A DNA stretch of 39,402 nt. Origin: Blautia sp. BIOML-A1. Its GTDB lineage: Bacteria > Bacillota > Clostridia > Lachnospirales > Lachnospiraceae. Shown here piece by piece: positions 17,183 to 24,942 of this stretch. The stretch is from assembly GCF_009883055.1 (NCBI RefSeq), contig NZ_WWVR01000033.1, forward strand, positions 1-39,402. Reading direction: 5' to 3'. How positions within the stretch are numbered: position 1 is the first letter of the stretch; each line of letters begins with the position of its first letter. The translations under genes were made by a program, and so were the position numbers. The notes beneath the pieces were generated by a model that had not been told where the DNA came from, searched no databases, and saw only the letters and a program-made list of their open reading frames with translations.

Positions 17183-17610
17183 AGTTCCAGTATCCCCCGT
17201 TCTGTCAGTATTTCCATGACTTTTGTATAAGTATCTGCGATAAGTGCAGGACATCTCTCCATGATCACACCCCAATCCAGATGAGTGATATCTTTACAGT
17301 AAAAAGCTCCGAATTCTTCCTCTGTTTTCTCATGGAACCACTGGTATAATTCCTGTACAGCCGGTTTCATCTGCTCATCTTCTTTCTCCTCTGGAGCCAG
17401 ATTGCCGAGGAAATATCCGATCGCACAGGCTCCTCCTGTCAGACATCCGCAGGTATCTCCGCAGTAACCAATCCCGCCGCCAAGACCTCCCAGAGCCTTT
17501 ACAAGCTGCGGGTTTTCCTCACCTATGGTTTCCAGAGTCATGATCATGATCATCTGTGAACAATGATATCCCATCGTACCAAGTTCTGTTATTTTTTCAT
17601 AAAGATCCAT
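17179..17610 (-). CDS. C-GCAxxG-C-C family protein (DVU_1555 type)
   Basis: The 143-aa protein has the family signature around residues 50-72 (YCGDTCGCLTGGACAIGYFLG) together with further Cys at positions 17 and about 104. Such proteins are predicted redox or metal-binding proteins, often near transport or Fe-S genes; no reaction is proven. It is the middle gene of a tightly packed operon: 3 bases after the methyltransferase gene and overlapping the radical SAM start by 4 bases. The ribosome site AAAGGAG is good. Confidence 0.82.
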   Translation of the reverse strand: MDLYEKITELGTMGYHCSQMIMIMTLETIGEENPQLVKALGGLGGGIGYCGDTCGCLTGGACAIGYFLGNLAPEEKEDEQMKPAVQELYQWFHEKTEEEFGAFYCKDITHLDWGVIMERCPALIADTYTKVMEILTERGILEL

Positions 17611-17613
17611 ATA

Positions 17614-18147
17614 CTACTCCTTTCTGCCAATCACCATAGTATAGCCTATCTTTTTTCCTTTATATTCTTTCTGCAGAAGCTTATAGTCCTCACAGCAGGA
17701 TGAATCCCTCCAGAGTGCTTCCAGATAATACTCTCTCCAGAGTGCCGTCTGGTCTTCCTTCTGTAGAATGGTAAAACCTGTACGTTCCATAATTTCCACA
17801 AGATTCCCCGGATCAAGGTCTGACAACAGAAGATAGCCGCCCTTTTTTAATACCCGCCAGCATTCTGAGATGGCTTTTGCCTGATCTCTGCTGATAAAAA
17901 ATGCACACTGGCTGATACAAAGATCCACGCTGTCCGATGCATACTTAAGATTCAGAAAATCTCCTCTCTGTACGTCACTGCTCCGGGGAAAAAGATCTAC
18001 ACCGCATGCGTTCAGACCAAATGATCTCAGAAGCCGTACAGTCTCTCCTTCTCCTGCTCCAAGGTCAAGCGCTTTCATTCCTCTTCTCAGTTCTATAGGT
18101 TCCAGAAGATGAAGTGTCTGTTCCTCACCTCCCGGATGTCTGTTCAT
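17614..18147 (-). CDS. trsM: Class I SAM methyltransferase, TrsM/DVU_1556 type
   Basis: The 177-aa protein starts MNRHPGGEEQTLHLL, the RHPGG opening typical of this family, and has the SAM-binding ALDLGAGEGETVRLL (residues 26-40). A Cys pair in LCISQCAFF (77 and 81) sits where related members can carry selenocysteine, by my recollection; here the codons are plain TGT/TGC. The ATG directly follows the TAA of the previous gene. That TAA is also the in-frame codon upstream, so no hidden extension exists. The substrate is unknown. Cooperation with the radical SAM protein two genes downstream is likely because the two families co-occur. Confidence 0.78.
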   Translation of the reverse strand: MNRHPGGEEQTLHLLEPIELRRGMKALDLGAGEGETVRLLRSFGLNACGVDLFPRSSDVQRGDFLNLKYASDSVDLCISQCAFFISRDQAKAISECWRVLKKGGYLLLSDLDPGNLVEIMERTGFTILQKEDQTALWREYYLEALWRDSSCCEDYKLLQKEYKGKKIGYTMVIGRKE

Positions 18148-18369
18148 TTATTTATCCTCCAGCGCACGTTCCACTGCCAGAACTTTTCCCAGTGCCAGTT
18201 CCTCCGGAACATAGACAAAACCACATTTCGGGCAGACCGGCATCTCAACCGGAAAACCGTTTTCGAGATACATGAATTTTGCTTTTCCCTTCACCAGTGG
18301 AACCTTGCATTTGTTGCAGGTCAGCTTTCCCTCCGGATCAATCGTATAATATGTTCTCTCCACTGCCAT
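18148..18369 (-). CDS. Small zinc-ribbon/redox protein (DVU_1557 type)
   Basis: This 73-aa protein has two CxxC knuckles, CNKCKVPL at residues 19-26 and CPKCGFVYVPEE at about 45-56, with EMP between. They could bind zinc or a single iron in rubredoxin fashion. It is coupled on both sides: its ATG overlaps the stop of the Fe-S protein gene (TAATG), and its TAA is followed at once by the methyltransferase ATG. A role as electron carrier or scaffold for the cluster is inference. Confidence 0.75.
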   Translation of the reverse strand: MAVERTYYTIDPEGKLTCNKCKVPLVKGKAKFMYLENGFPVEMPVCPKCGFVYVPEELALGKVLAVERALEDK

Positions 18370-20663
18370 TACTGTCCCACCCTCTTCATAATATTCATCC
18401 GGTGACTGTATGCTCTGTGTACCAGATATCCTTCTTCTGTTTCTACGAAACGTACCCAGAATGTCACGTTTCCAAGTCTGCTTCTTGTCACCAGTTCTTT
18501 CGTTTCTTCATCAAACACTGCTTCCTGGCTTTCTCTGTAATCTGCCAGCACATGCTCTACATCGCTTTTCAGGATCATGCGCTCATCCATCATTCGGATC
18601 GCATCTTCTGTATAGGCAACGGTATAATCTTTTTTCTCCATCATCAGTTCCTCATTCCAGATATTTTTCAGAAGTTTTTCTTTCAGCACAAGCCTGTTGT
18701 ATCGTTTCTCGCTGATATCCGGCATATTACAGGCATTATCTCCATACAGAAGTTCCAGGATATGCCTGGATTCCCTGCCTTCTCTTGCAAACCGATCCCT
18801 GCAGGCCATGCAGTAGGTTATATATGGGGCATCTGAACGTTCGAGACACTTTTCGGTCATTTTGGCTGCCATCTCTTTATTTGCATATGCTGTCAGTCCA
18901 CCATAGCCGCAGCACGGGGACAGATCTCTGGAATATTCCGTATCTTCGACAGTACATCCCATGGCGGTGAGAAGTTCCCGAATCGTATCCTGTGTCCGTG
19001 CATCTCCTCTTGCACCGCAGGCATCATGTATTGCAACCGGCATCTCGAGACCTCTGGCTTTCCCGGGAAGTCCAATCTCTTTTAAAATTTCCCAGATTCC
19101 TCTGACCTCTGCACCCGTATTCTCTTTTAACTGTTTCATACAACTCGGACAGCCTGCGATAATTACCGGATCCCCCAGTTTTGCAAGCTCCTGTTTCAGC
19201 TGTTCGTTTACTTTTTCTGTCATCTCATAACGGCCTGCCCATTCACTGATCGCACCACAGCATCCCAGGATCAGCCCTACACCGCCTTCTACTCTCGCAC
19301 ATAGATCTTCATACGCATCCATGACAACATCCGGTGCGATTGCTCCGGCCTGACAGCCGGGGAAAAATACATATCTGCAGGTTTCATATCCAGGCTGTGG
19401 TTTACATAAGAAAGCATCCGAATTTGAAAACAGCATATCCATTAGTGCAAATTCATGAGGTGCCAGCGGCATCTTGTCCGTAGATACCATATTTTCTCTT
19501 GCAGATTTACACACCTGACTCATATCAAATCCATTCGGACATGTCACTGTACACTGTCCGCAGAGAGAACAGGAATTCATCGGCTTGTTCATCTGGTGAT
19601 CCCCCATGATGATCTGGGTATTATTATAAATCTCCCGGGCCAGAAGCCCCGGATGCTTTTTGTACTCACTTAAATAGACACAGCTTTTCATGCACTCATC
19701 ACAGTGACACTGAATACATCTCTTTGCTTCTTCAACAGCCTCTTCTTTCGAATAGCCATCTGCACCACAGGGAATCCTTTCTGAGCCTCTGATGCCTTCT
19801 GTGTTTGTATAAAGTTTCGTGGGCACTGCCCCCTCACTGCCTCTGTTGCTGTGCGGAGACAGATTCTGTACGAGAAGATCCACGGTCAGAGCTGCTCTCT
19901 TTGCAGCAAAAGCGGCATCCATCACTGACTGCGTCGGTCCGCTTACGATTCCCGCCTGTTCTCTCAGCATGATCTCTGTATCTGCTGTTTCCTCCGGAGC
20001 AAGCTTCTGTGCGATCTCTTCTGATGCACAGATGACATCTGCCTGTTCCATTTTTTCTCTGATAAATACAGAATCAAGACTGCAGCCGAATTCAAAGGAA
20101 AGATCCATGGATTTCAGGCGTTTCGCCTCGTTCTTACGGTCCGCCTCTGAGAGATGTGCCGCTGCCGCCGCAATATATCCCTCGTAATCTTCTTCCTGAC
20201 AGTAAATGGTCGCAGGATACATTTTCCTTTCCAGTTCTCCTGCAAGAAACAGGGGGAATAATCCTGAACCAAAGATTGCTGCCTTTTTCTTCTTCCGCAT
20301 GCGGAACACGCTGCTTCGTCTGCCTGGTTCCCCATACCGGACGATTGCACGCTCTATTTCACGTATGGAAACTCCATCCCCCAGCTCACACAGCTTGCAT
20401 TCAGCTTCACAGGGTGCAGTGCAACCATCACAGAGGATCATCGGAAAAGGTGTGATCTTCTCATAGATCGCCAGTGCTTTCTTGAAATTTCCTTTTGCAG
20501 CATAAAACAGCATCTCTTTTGTGTCTACCTTGAAAGGACAGGCTGCAACACAGTACGCCGGCTGTTCATGGACGCAGAGGCTGATCATATGATCCATCTC
20601 TTCCTTTGACATTCGATTTACATGATAAACATGAGTGGAACCTCTCTCCTGTATGTATGTCAT
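18369..20663 (-). CDS. Dicluster Fe-S / CCG-domain electron-transfer protein (DVU_1558 type)
   Basis: The 764-aa protein combines modules. The N-terminus is like the Fe-S part of glutamate synthase small subunit (CVHEQPAYCVAACPFKVD, then CDGCTAPCEAECKLCELG). A shortened nucleotide-binding-like region follows (AAIFGSGLFPLFLAGELE), but most of the flavoprotein is absent. Next come Fe-S motifs CIQCHCDECMKSC and CSLCGQCTVTCPNG. Two CCG domains of the HdrB/HdrD kind contain FFPGCQAG ... ILGCCGAISEW and SPCCGYGGLTAYANKEM. About 110 residues at the C-terminus are unassigned. It probably takes electrons from the molybdoenzyme encoded upstream. The ATG at 20663 is preferred because AAAGGAG precedes it. 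Confidence 0.83.
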   Translation of the reverse strand: MTYIQERGSTHVYHVNRMSKEEMDHMISLCVHEQPAYCVAACPFKVDTKEMLFYAAKGNFKKALAIYEKITPFPMILCDGCTAPCEAECKLCELGDGVSIREIERAIVRYGEPGRRSSVFRMRKKKKAAIFGSGLFPLFLAGELERKMYPATIYCQEEDYEGYIAAAAAHLSEADRKNEAKRLKSMDLSFEFGCSLDSVFIREKMEQADVICASEEIAQKLAPEETADTEIMLREQAGIVSGPTQSVMDAAFAAKRAALTVDLLVQNLSPHSNRGSEGAVPTKLYTNTEGIRGSERIPCGADGYSKEEAVEEAKRCIQCHCDECMKSCVYLSEYKKHPGLLAREIYNNTQIIMGDHQMNKPMNSCSLCGQCTVTCPNGFDMSQVCKSARENMVSTDKMPLAPHEFALMDMLFSNSDAFLCKPQPGYETCRYVFFPGCQAGAIAPDVVMDAYEDLCARVEGGVGLILGCCGAISEWAGRYEMTEKVNEQLKQELAKLGDPVIIAGCPSCMKQLKENTGAEVRGIWEILKEIGLPGKARGLEMPVAIHDACGARGDARTQDTIRELLTAMGCTVEDTEYSRDLSPCCGYGGLTAYANKEMAAKMTEKCLERSDAPYITYCMACRDRFAREGRESRHILELLYGDNACNMPDISEKRYNRLVLKEKLLKNIWNEELMMEKKDYTVAYTEDAIRMMDERMILKSDVEHVLADYRESQEAVFDEETKELVTRSRLGNVTFWVRFVETEEGYLVHRAYSHRMNIMKRVGQ

Positions 20664-20681
20664 AACCTGCTCCTTTCGTCT

Positions 20682-20711
20682 CAAAAGGGGAGACAGTATA
20701 CCGTCTCCCCT
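20682..20711 (-). terminator. Hairpin between the molybdoenzyme gene and the Fe-S gene (partial terminator or leader element)
   Basis: A 9-bp perfect stem AGGGGAGAC/GTCTCCCCT (arms 20703-20711 and 20686-20694) is followed on the minus strand by TTTT. It lies in the only sizeable gap (80 bases) of the operon. A TGCTATAAT extended -10 lies just upstream (20713-20721). The hairpin could lower expression of the downstream genes relative to the oxidoreductase. Confidence 0.55.
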
Positions 20712-20743
20712 CATTATAGCACATGATAAAATTACACCGAAAT

Positions 20744-23506
20744 TTATTTTTCAAGTTCCTTCAATGCGGCAAGAACTCTTTCAGGGCGAGCCGGAACGCG
20801 GGTAATACGTGCACCTGTTGCGTTATAGATCGCATTCAGGATTGCAGGATGAGGAGCATCCAGTGGAGCCTCACCACAGCCGGCAGCTCCGTAAGGGCCG
20901 CTTGGACGATAGGTTTCATTGAAATGAAGTTCAATATCATCCGGGGCATCCTTCGGATACGGGATACCACAGTTCTTCAGAGTAGTATCATGGTTCAGAT
21001 CCTCGAAATCTTCTGTAAGAGCAAGGCCGACACCCTGTACAAGACCACCGTAGAAGTTACCCTCTACAAGAAGTCTGTTCATGATCGTACCTACGTCAGC
21101 CACACAGGTGAACTTCTCAACTGTAACCTTACCTGTCTCTGTATTGACAGCAACTTCCGGAAGGAAGATAGTGTACATATAAGTTGCAAATGGATCTCCC
21201 TGAGCGGTATCCTGATCGATCGGATGATCTGCACAGAAGGTAGTTACCCAGTTGCCTTCGTATTTGGTTTCAAGTCCTTCTGCCACCATTTCATCATAAG
21301 TACGGAAGGTTCCGTCTTCTTTCTTCATCGCTGCAACAAGGTTCTCTGCTGCCAGACGGCATGCGTTGCCTGACATAACCTGTGAACGGGATCCGCCTGC
21401 AGGACCTGCATTCGGACAGGTCTTGGTATCGTTCATAACAAGTTTGATCTGTTCCGGTCTGATTCCGGCCTGGCGAAGTGTTTCATGAGAGGATACAAGA
21501 ACGCCCATGTCTGCACCCTGACCGTGATCTTCCCATGCAGCATACATTGTAACTGTTCCATCCGGATTCAGTTCTGCAAATGCATTGGATGTATCCACAC
21601 CATCGAGACCACATCCGTATACACCAAGAGATACACCGATACCATATTTGATCTTGCCATCAGAAGCCTCATTCTTCTCAGCAACACGTTTCTTGGCTGC
21701 TTCATACAGCGGACGAGCTGTCTTGAACAGATCTTCCTCGCAGTATACTTCCGGCGGATAACCGGTCGGGATCGTAGTTCCTTCTGATTCCTTGTAACAG
21801 TTCATCTCACGCATATCAAACGGATCGATTCCCATCTTGGCTGCCAGCACATCGATCGCGATCTCAGATCCCATGTAAGACTGCGGAGAGCCGTAAGCAC
21901 GGAAGGCAGAGCCCCATGCATGGTTTGTAAATACTGTTGTTGATTTATTGCGGATAGAATTGATTCCATAACCGGCGCCGGTGAACTGAGAAAGTCTCAT
22001 TGTAAGCAGATCTCCAAATTCTGAGTATGGACCATGATCTACATAGTTATTACCCCAGAGTGCAAGGAGTTTACCGTTTTCGTCTGCTGCAAGTTTGATA
22101 TTCATAAATGCAGGAGATCTCTTTCCTGTATAGGTAATGTTCTGGAACTGATTGAATACCAGTGATACCGGACGCTCAAGGATCTTGACAGCTGCACCGA
22201 TCAGAGCTTCATTTGTCGGAGAGAACTTGTAGCCAAAGGTTCCTCCGGCATGGTTCTGAACAAGTCTCAGGTTCTCCAGCGGAACACCGATACCATCAGC
22301 GATCATAGGCATATGGAGATGGATACCGATGGATTTGGAATGAACGGTTATCATGCCGTCTTCATCAATGTAGCCATAACCACAGTCCGGCTCAAGGTGA
22401 AGATGAGGCTGGCGTGAACAGTAGGACTCGATCTCAACCTGCTGTGAATCCGGAACGCTGTCCCAGTCAAAGTCCGGTCCCTTGATACAGTTTGTCTCAA
22501 AAAATGCGTTTGGAGTACCAGGATGGATCTCTGCTGCATCCGGTGCGATCGCATCCATTGCGTTCATATATGCAGGAAGTTCTTCGATTTCCACCTTAAC
22601 TGCATCTGCTGCTGCACGTGCATGCTCTTCTGTGTCGGCAGCTACGATCGCGATCGCATCACCAAACTGGAAAATCTTTTCGTCGCAGAGTACAGGACGC
22701 TCAAATCCGTCTGTCTTATTGTGTTTAGGAAGCATTACAAGACCATTGATCTTGTTGGTTCCGCCTGCTGCCTTAATGTCCTTCGCTGTAATAACACGAA
22801 CAACTCCCGGCATACTCTCTGCTTCTGTTGTATCGATACTGAGAATATTTGCGTGAGAAACCTTGGCCTGCGTAAGTGCAAGACGAAGAGTTCCCTCCGG
22901 CATCTTTAATGCATCATCTGCACCGAAATCCCAGGTACCTGTTACCTTCTGTGCTGCTGATGGACGGATATAGTTTGTACCGACAATAGAATCACCTGTC
23001 TGCTTGAATACGAGGTCTTCTTTGGTCATCTCGCCACGCATAACTGCTGCTGCCGCCATGGTCGCATCGATAAGCGGCTTGTAACCTGTACAACGACAGA
23101 GATTACGCTGCTTGTTAAACCAGTCCCTCACTTCTTCACGGGTAGGGCTCGGATTATTATCGAGAAGAACCTTTGCTGAAATAATAAAACCTGGTGAACA
23201 GAAACCACACTGTGCACATCCATATGCCATCCATGCAACCTGGATCGGATGCATATCAGAAATTGTTCCCACACCCTCGATTGTTGTGATCTCTGCATTG
23301 TCCGGAACACGGCTCATCTTGTAGATACAGGATCTTGTAACCTTCCCGTTCATAATAACATTACAGGCTCCGCAATGGCCTTCACCACAGCCGATCTTAC
23401 ATCCTGTAAGAAGAAGATGATTACGGAGAACCTGTGCCAGCGTCTCGTCCTTATCAAGAATAAGGATTCTCTCAACACCATTGATCTTTAATGTCTTTTT
23501 AATCAT
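20744..23506 (-). CDS. Molybdopterin-dependent aldehyde oxidoreductase (DVU_1559/MOP type)
   Basis: The single 920-aa chain matches the architecture of Desulfovibrio gigas aldehyde oxidoreductase. A plant-type [2Fe-2S] domain comes first (Cys 40, 45, 48, 60 in GCGEGHCGAC...RSC). The helical second [2Fe-2S] domain follows (CAQCGFCSPG; CRCTGYKPL). The large molybdenum domain contains NHAGGTFGYKF, FRAYGSPQ, GPAGGSRSQ and near the end GCGEAPLDAPHPAILNA, where the Glu is the catalytic base of xanthine-oxidase-family enzymes. No FAD domain is present, so electrons must leave through the Fe-S clusters, probably to the next protein. Such enzymes hydroxylate aldehydes with water; the substrate is unknown. 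The start has AGGAGGG. Cofactor is expected to be molybdopterin cytosine dinucleotide, made by the divergent MocA-like protein. Confidence 0.92.
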   Translation of the reverse strand: MIKKTLKINGVERILILDKDETLAQVLRNHLLLTGCKIGCGEGHCGACNVIMNGKVTRSCIYKMSRVPDNAEITTIEGVGTISDMHPIQVAWMAYGCAQCGFCSPGFIISAKVLLDNNPSPTREEVRDWFNKQRNLCRCTGYKPLIDATMAAAAVMRGEMTKEDLVFKQTGDSIVGTNYIRPSAAQKVTGTWDFGADDALKMPEGTLRLALTQAKVSHANILSIDTTEAESMPGVVRVITAKDIKAAGGTNKINGLVMLPKHNKTDGFERPVLCDEKIFQFGDAIAIVAADTEEHARAAADAVKVEIEELPAYMNAMDAIAPDAAEIHPGTPNAFFETNCIKGPDFDWDSVPDSQQVEIESYCSRQPHLHLEPDCGYGYIDEDGMITVHSKSIGIHLHMPMIADGIGVPLENLRLVQNHAGGTFGYKFSPTNEALIGAAVKILERPVSLVFNQFQNITYTGKRSPAFMNIKLAADENGKLLALWGNNYVDHGPYSEFGDLLTMRLSQFTGAGYGINSIRNKSTTVFTNHAWGSAFRAYGSPQSYMGSEIAIDVLAAKMGIDPFDMREMNCYKESEGTTIPTGYPPEVYCEEDLFKTARPLYEAAKKRVAEKNEASDGKIKYGIGVSLGVYGCGLDGVDTSNAFAELNPDGTVTMYAAWEDHGQGADMGVLVSSHETLRQAGIRPEQIKLVMNDTKTCPNAGPAGGSRSQVMSGNACRLAAENLVAAMKKEDGTFRTYDEMVAEGLETKYEGNWVTTFCADHPIDQDTAQGDPFATYMYTIFLPEVAVNTETGKVTVEKFTCVADVGTIMNRLLVEGNFYGGLVQGVGLALTEDFEDLNHDTTLKNCGIPYPKDAPDDIELHFNETYRPSGPYGAAGCGEAPLDAPHPAILNAIYNATGARITRVPARPERVLAALKELEK

Positions 23507-23542
23507 GCTGCATCCCTCCTAAAGAAAAAATCCATTTCTATG

Positions 23543-23803
23543 TTACTGATCTTCAGGCTTATGCGTTCCGCACGGATCATGATCCGCTCCTTTGCCTGTC
23601 AGATCTTTGAGTCTTTCCATTCCTCGGGCAGAATAGAAAACAATAGAAGAACTGCTCCCGTCCAGATTCTCGCCGCTAAGCTTCAGAACATTCGCATTCT
23701 CGTAATAATCGATTGGAAGCGTCCGGCTGTATTCCACTCCCGTACGTTCATCTCTTACCTGTATGGTAACTTCTTTTGCGGTGATTTCAAAAATCTTATC
23801 CAT
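23543..23803 (-). CDS. Small unknown protein leading the molybdoenzyme operon
   Basis: The 86-aa product begins with 45 residues of alternating hydrophobic/charged sequence (FEITAKEVTIQVRDERTGVEYSRTLPIDYYENANVLKLSGENLDG) typical of beta strands. It ends in a soluble tail with a single Cys (DHDPCGTHKPEDQ). I do not recognise a family. It is the first gene after the promoter, has a GGGAGAA ribosome site, and sits 36 bases before the oxidoreductase gene. Its position suggests a chaperone, small subunit or regulator for that enzyme, but nothing in its sequence proves this. Confidence 0.7.
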   Translation of the reverse strand: MDKIFEITAKEVTIQVRDERTGVEYSRTLPIDYYENANVLKLSGENLDGSSSSIVFYSARGMERLKDLTGKGADHDPCGTHKPEDQ

Positions 23804-23841
23804 AGAAAAGTTCTCCCGTTTACGTCATTTTGTATACATTC

Positions 23842-23872
23842 ATACTACCATATTTTTGCACAATTATGCAAA
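23842..23872 (-). promoter_or_regulatory. Promoter of the minus arm with overlapping palindrome
   Basis: On the minus strand TTGCAT (23866-23871) and TAGTAT (23842-23847) are 18 bases apart. The -35 box overlaps the palindrome TTTGCA-N6-TGCAAA at 23855-23872, which can be an operator. A protein bound there would block the promoter; the plus-arm start is about 140 bases away. Confidence 0.5.
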
Positions 23873-23963
23873 TTACAAATAATTAAAACTTGACTATTTT
23901 CTCACCGTTTTAAGTTTTTTCTTTTATTTTATTTGAAATTTTCACTATTTTTTCCGTTTTATA

Positions 23964-23972
23964 TGGTATAAT
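23964..23972 (+). promoter_or_regulatory. Extended -10 promoter of the plus arm
   Basis: TGGTATAAT forms an extended -10 element about 40 bases before the NTP-transferase start. Upstream T-rich DNA holds no good -35 box. Confidence 0.6.
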
Positions 23973-24012
23973 ATTATTAATTTTACACAATATATTCAAG
24001 GAGGTGACAGTC

Positions 24013-24942
24013 ATGCAGACAGGTGCACTCATCGTTGCCGCGGGGAAATCCTCGCGAATGGGAGACTTTAAACCCATGCTTCAGCTTGGATCTATTTCCA
24101 TTGCACAGCGCGTGATCAACAATTTCCGGCAGGCCGGAATCTCTAAAATAGTTGTGGTGACAGGATATAGGGCGGATGTTCTGGAACGTCACCTTGCTTC
24201 CAATAATGTGATTTTTCTTCGAAATGAAGACTATGCATCCACTCATATGTTTGCTTCTGTTCGGATTGGACTGGAATATCTGAAAGATAAAGTTGACACG
24301 GTACTCTTTACGCCTGTAGATGTTCCACTGTTTACGGCCCGGACAGTCACGCAGATGCTCTCGCTGGGTTATCCTCTTGTAACTCCGGTCTGTGACGGTA
24401 ATCCCGGCCATCCGCTTCTGATCCGTTCCACACTTATTGATTCCATCTTAAGTGATGACGGCAGATTCGGTCTTGAAGGTGCTGTAGGAAACTGCGGAAC
24501 ACCCATGTACTTCCTGAATGTAGATGATCCGGGTATCATTCACGATGCTGATACACCGGAGGATTATGCTGAACTTCTTCGCGCCCATAACCAGAGTCTC
24601 ATCCGTTCAGAAATACATATTCAGCTGGCACGGGAAAAAGTATTCTTTGATGAGCAGCTTTATTCGCTTCTCACACTGATCCAGGAAACAGGATCTGTCC
24701 GTGATGCCTGTGAACACATGCACATTTCCTACTCCACCAGCTGGAACCTGATCCGTACCTTGGAATCACAGCTCCATAAACCACTGGTCAGCAGAAGCCA
24801 GGGCGGTGTAAATGGAAGTCACAGCGAGCTGACTCCGTACGGTGAAGAATTTCTGAAACGATATGCTCGTTTTTCGGAAGAAACTCGTAACTGTTCAGAA
24901 AAAATATTTGAAAACTGTTTCAGAGGATTTTTTAATGCGTGA
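24013..24942 (+). CDS. MocA-like NTP transferase fused to ModE-like HTH (DVU_1551 type)
   Basis: The 309-aa protein is a fusion. Residues 1-190 are a nucleotidyltransferase with AAGKSSRMGDFKPML, VVTGYRADVL and PVDVPLF, as in MocA, which adds CMP to molybdopterin, or MobA relatives. Residues about 205-300 are a winged-helix like that of ModE: LLTLIQETGSVRDACEHMHISYSTSWNLIRTLESQL then HSELTPYGEEFLKRY. It could therefore both build the cofactor and sense it. The ATG at 24013 is chosen because AGGAGGTGA ends 7 bases before it; the upstream GTG at 24004 lies within that site. The downstream gene overlaps by 8 bases. Confidence 0.88.
   Translation: MQTGALIVAAGKSSRMGDFKPMLQLGSISIAQRVINNFRQAGISKIVVVTGYRADVLERHLASNNVIFLRNEDYASTHMFASVRIGLEYLKDKVDTVLFTPVDVPLFTARTVTQMLSLGYPLVTPVCDGNPGHPLLIRSTLIDSILSDDGRFGLEGAVGNCGTPMYFLNVDDPGIIHDADTPEDYAELLRAHNQSLIRSEIHIQLAREKVFFDEQLYSLLTLIQETGSVRDACEHMHISYSTSWNLIRTLESQLHKPLVSRSQGGVNGSHSELTPYGEEFLKRYARFSEETRNCSEKIFENCFRGFFNA

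Noticed and set aside
17614..18147. A selenocysteine codon (TGA) extending TrsM at its N-terminus.
   Set aside because: The codon just upstream in frame is TAA, and the RHPGG opening is already complete at the ATG.
20713..20721. The TGCTATAAT as a firm promoter for the Fe-S gene.
   Set aside because: Its start point would fall inside the hairpin arm and no -35 box is present, so it is listed only as a possibility.
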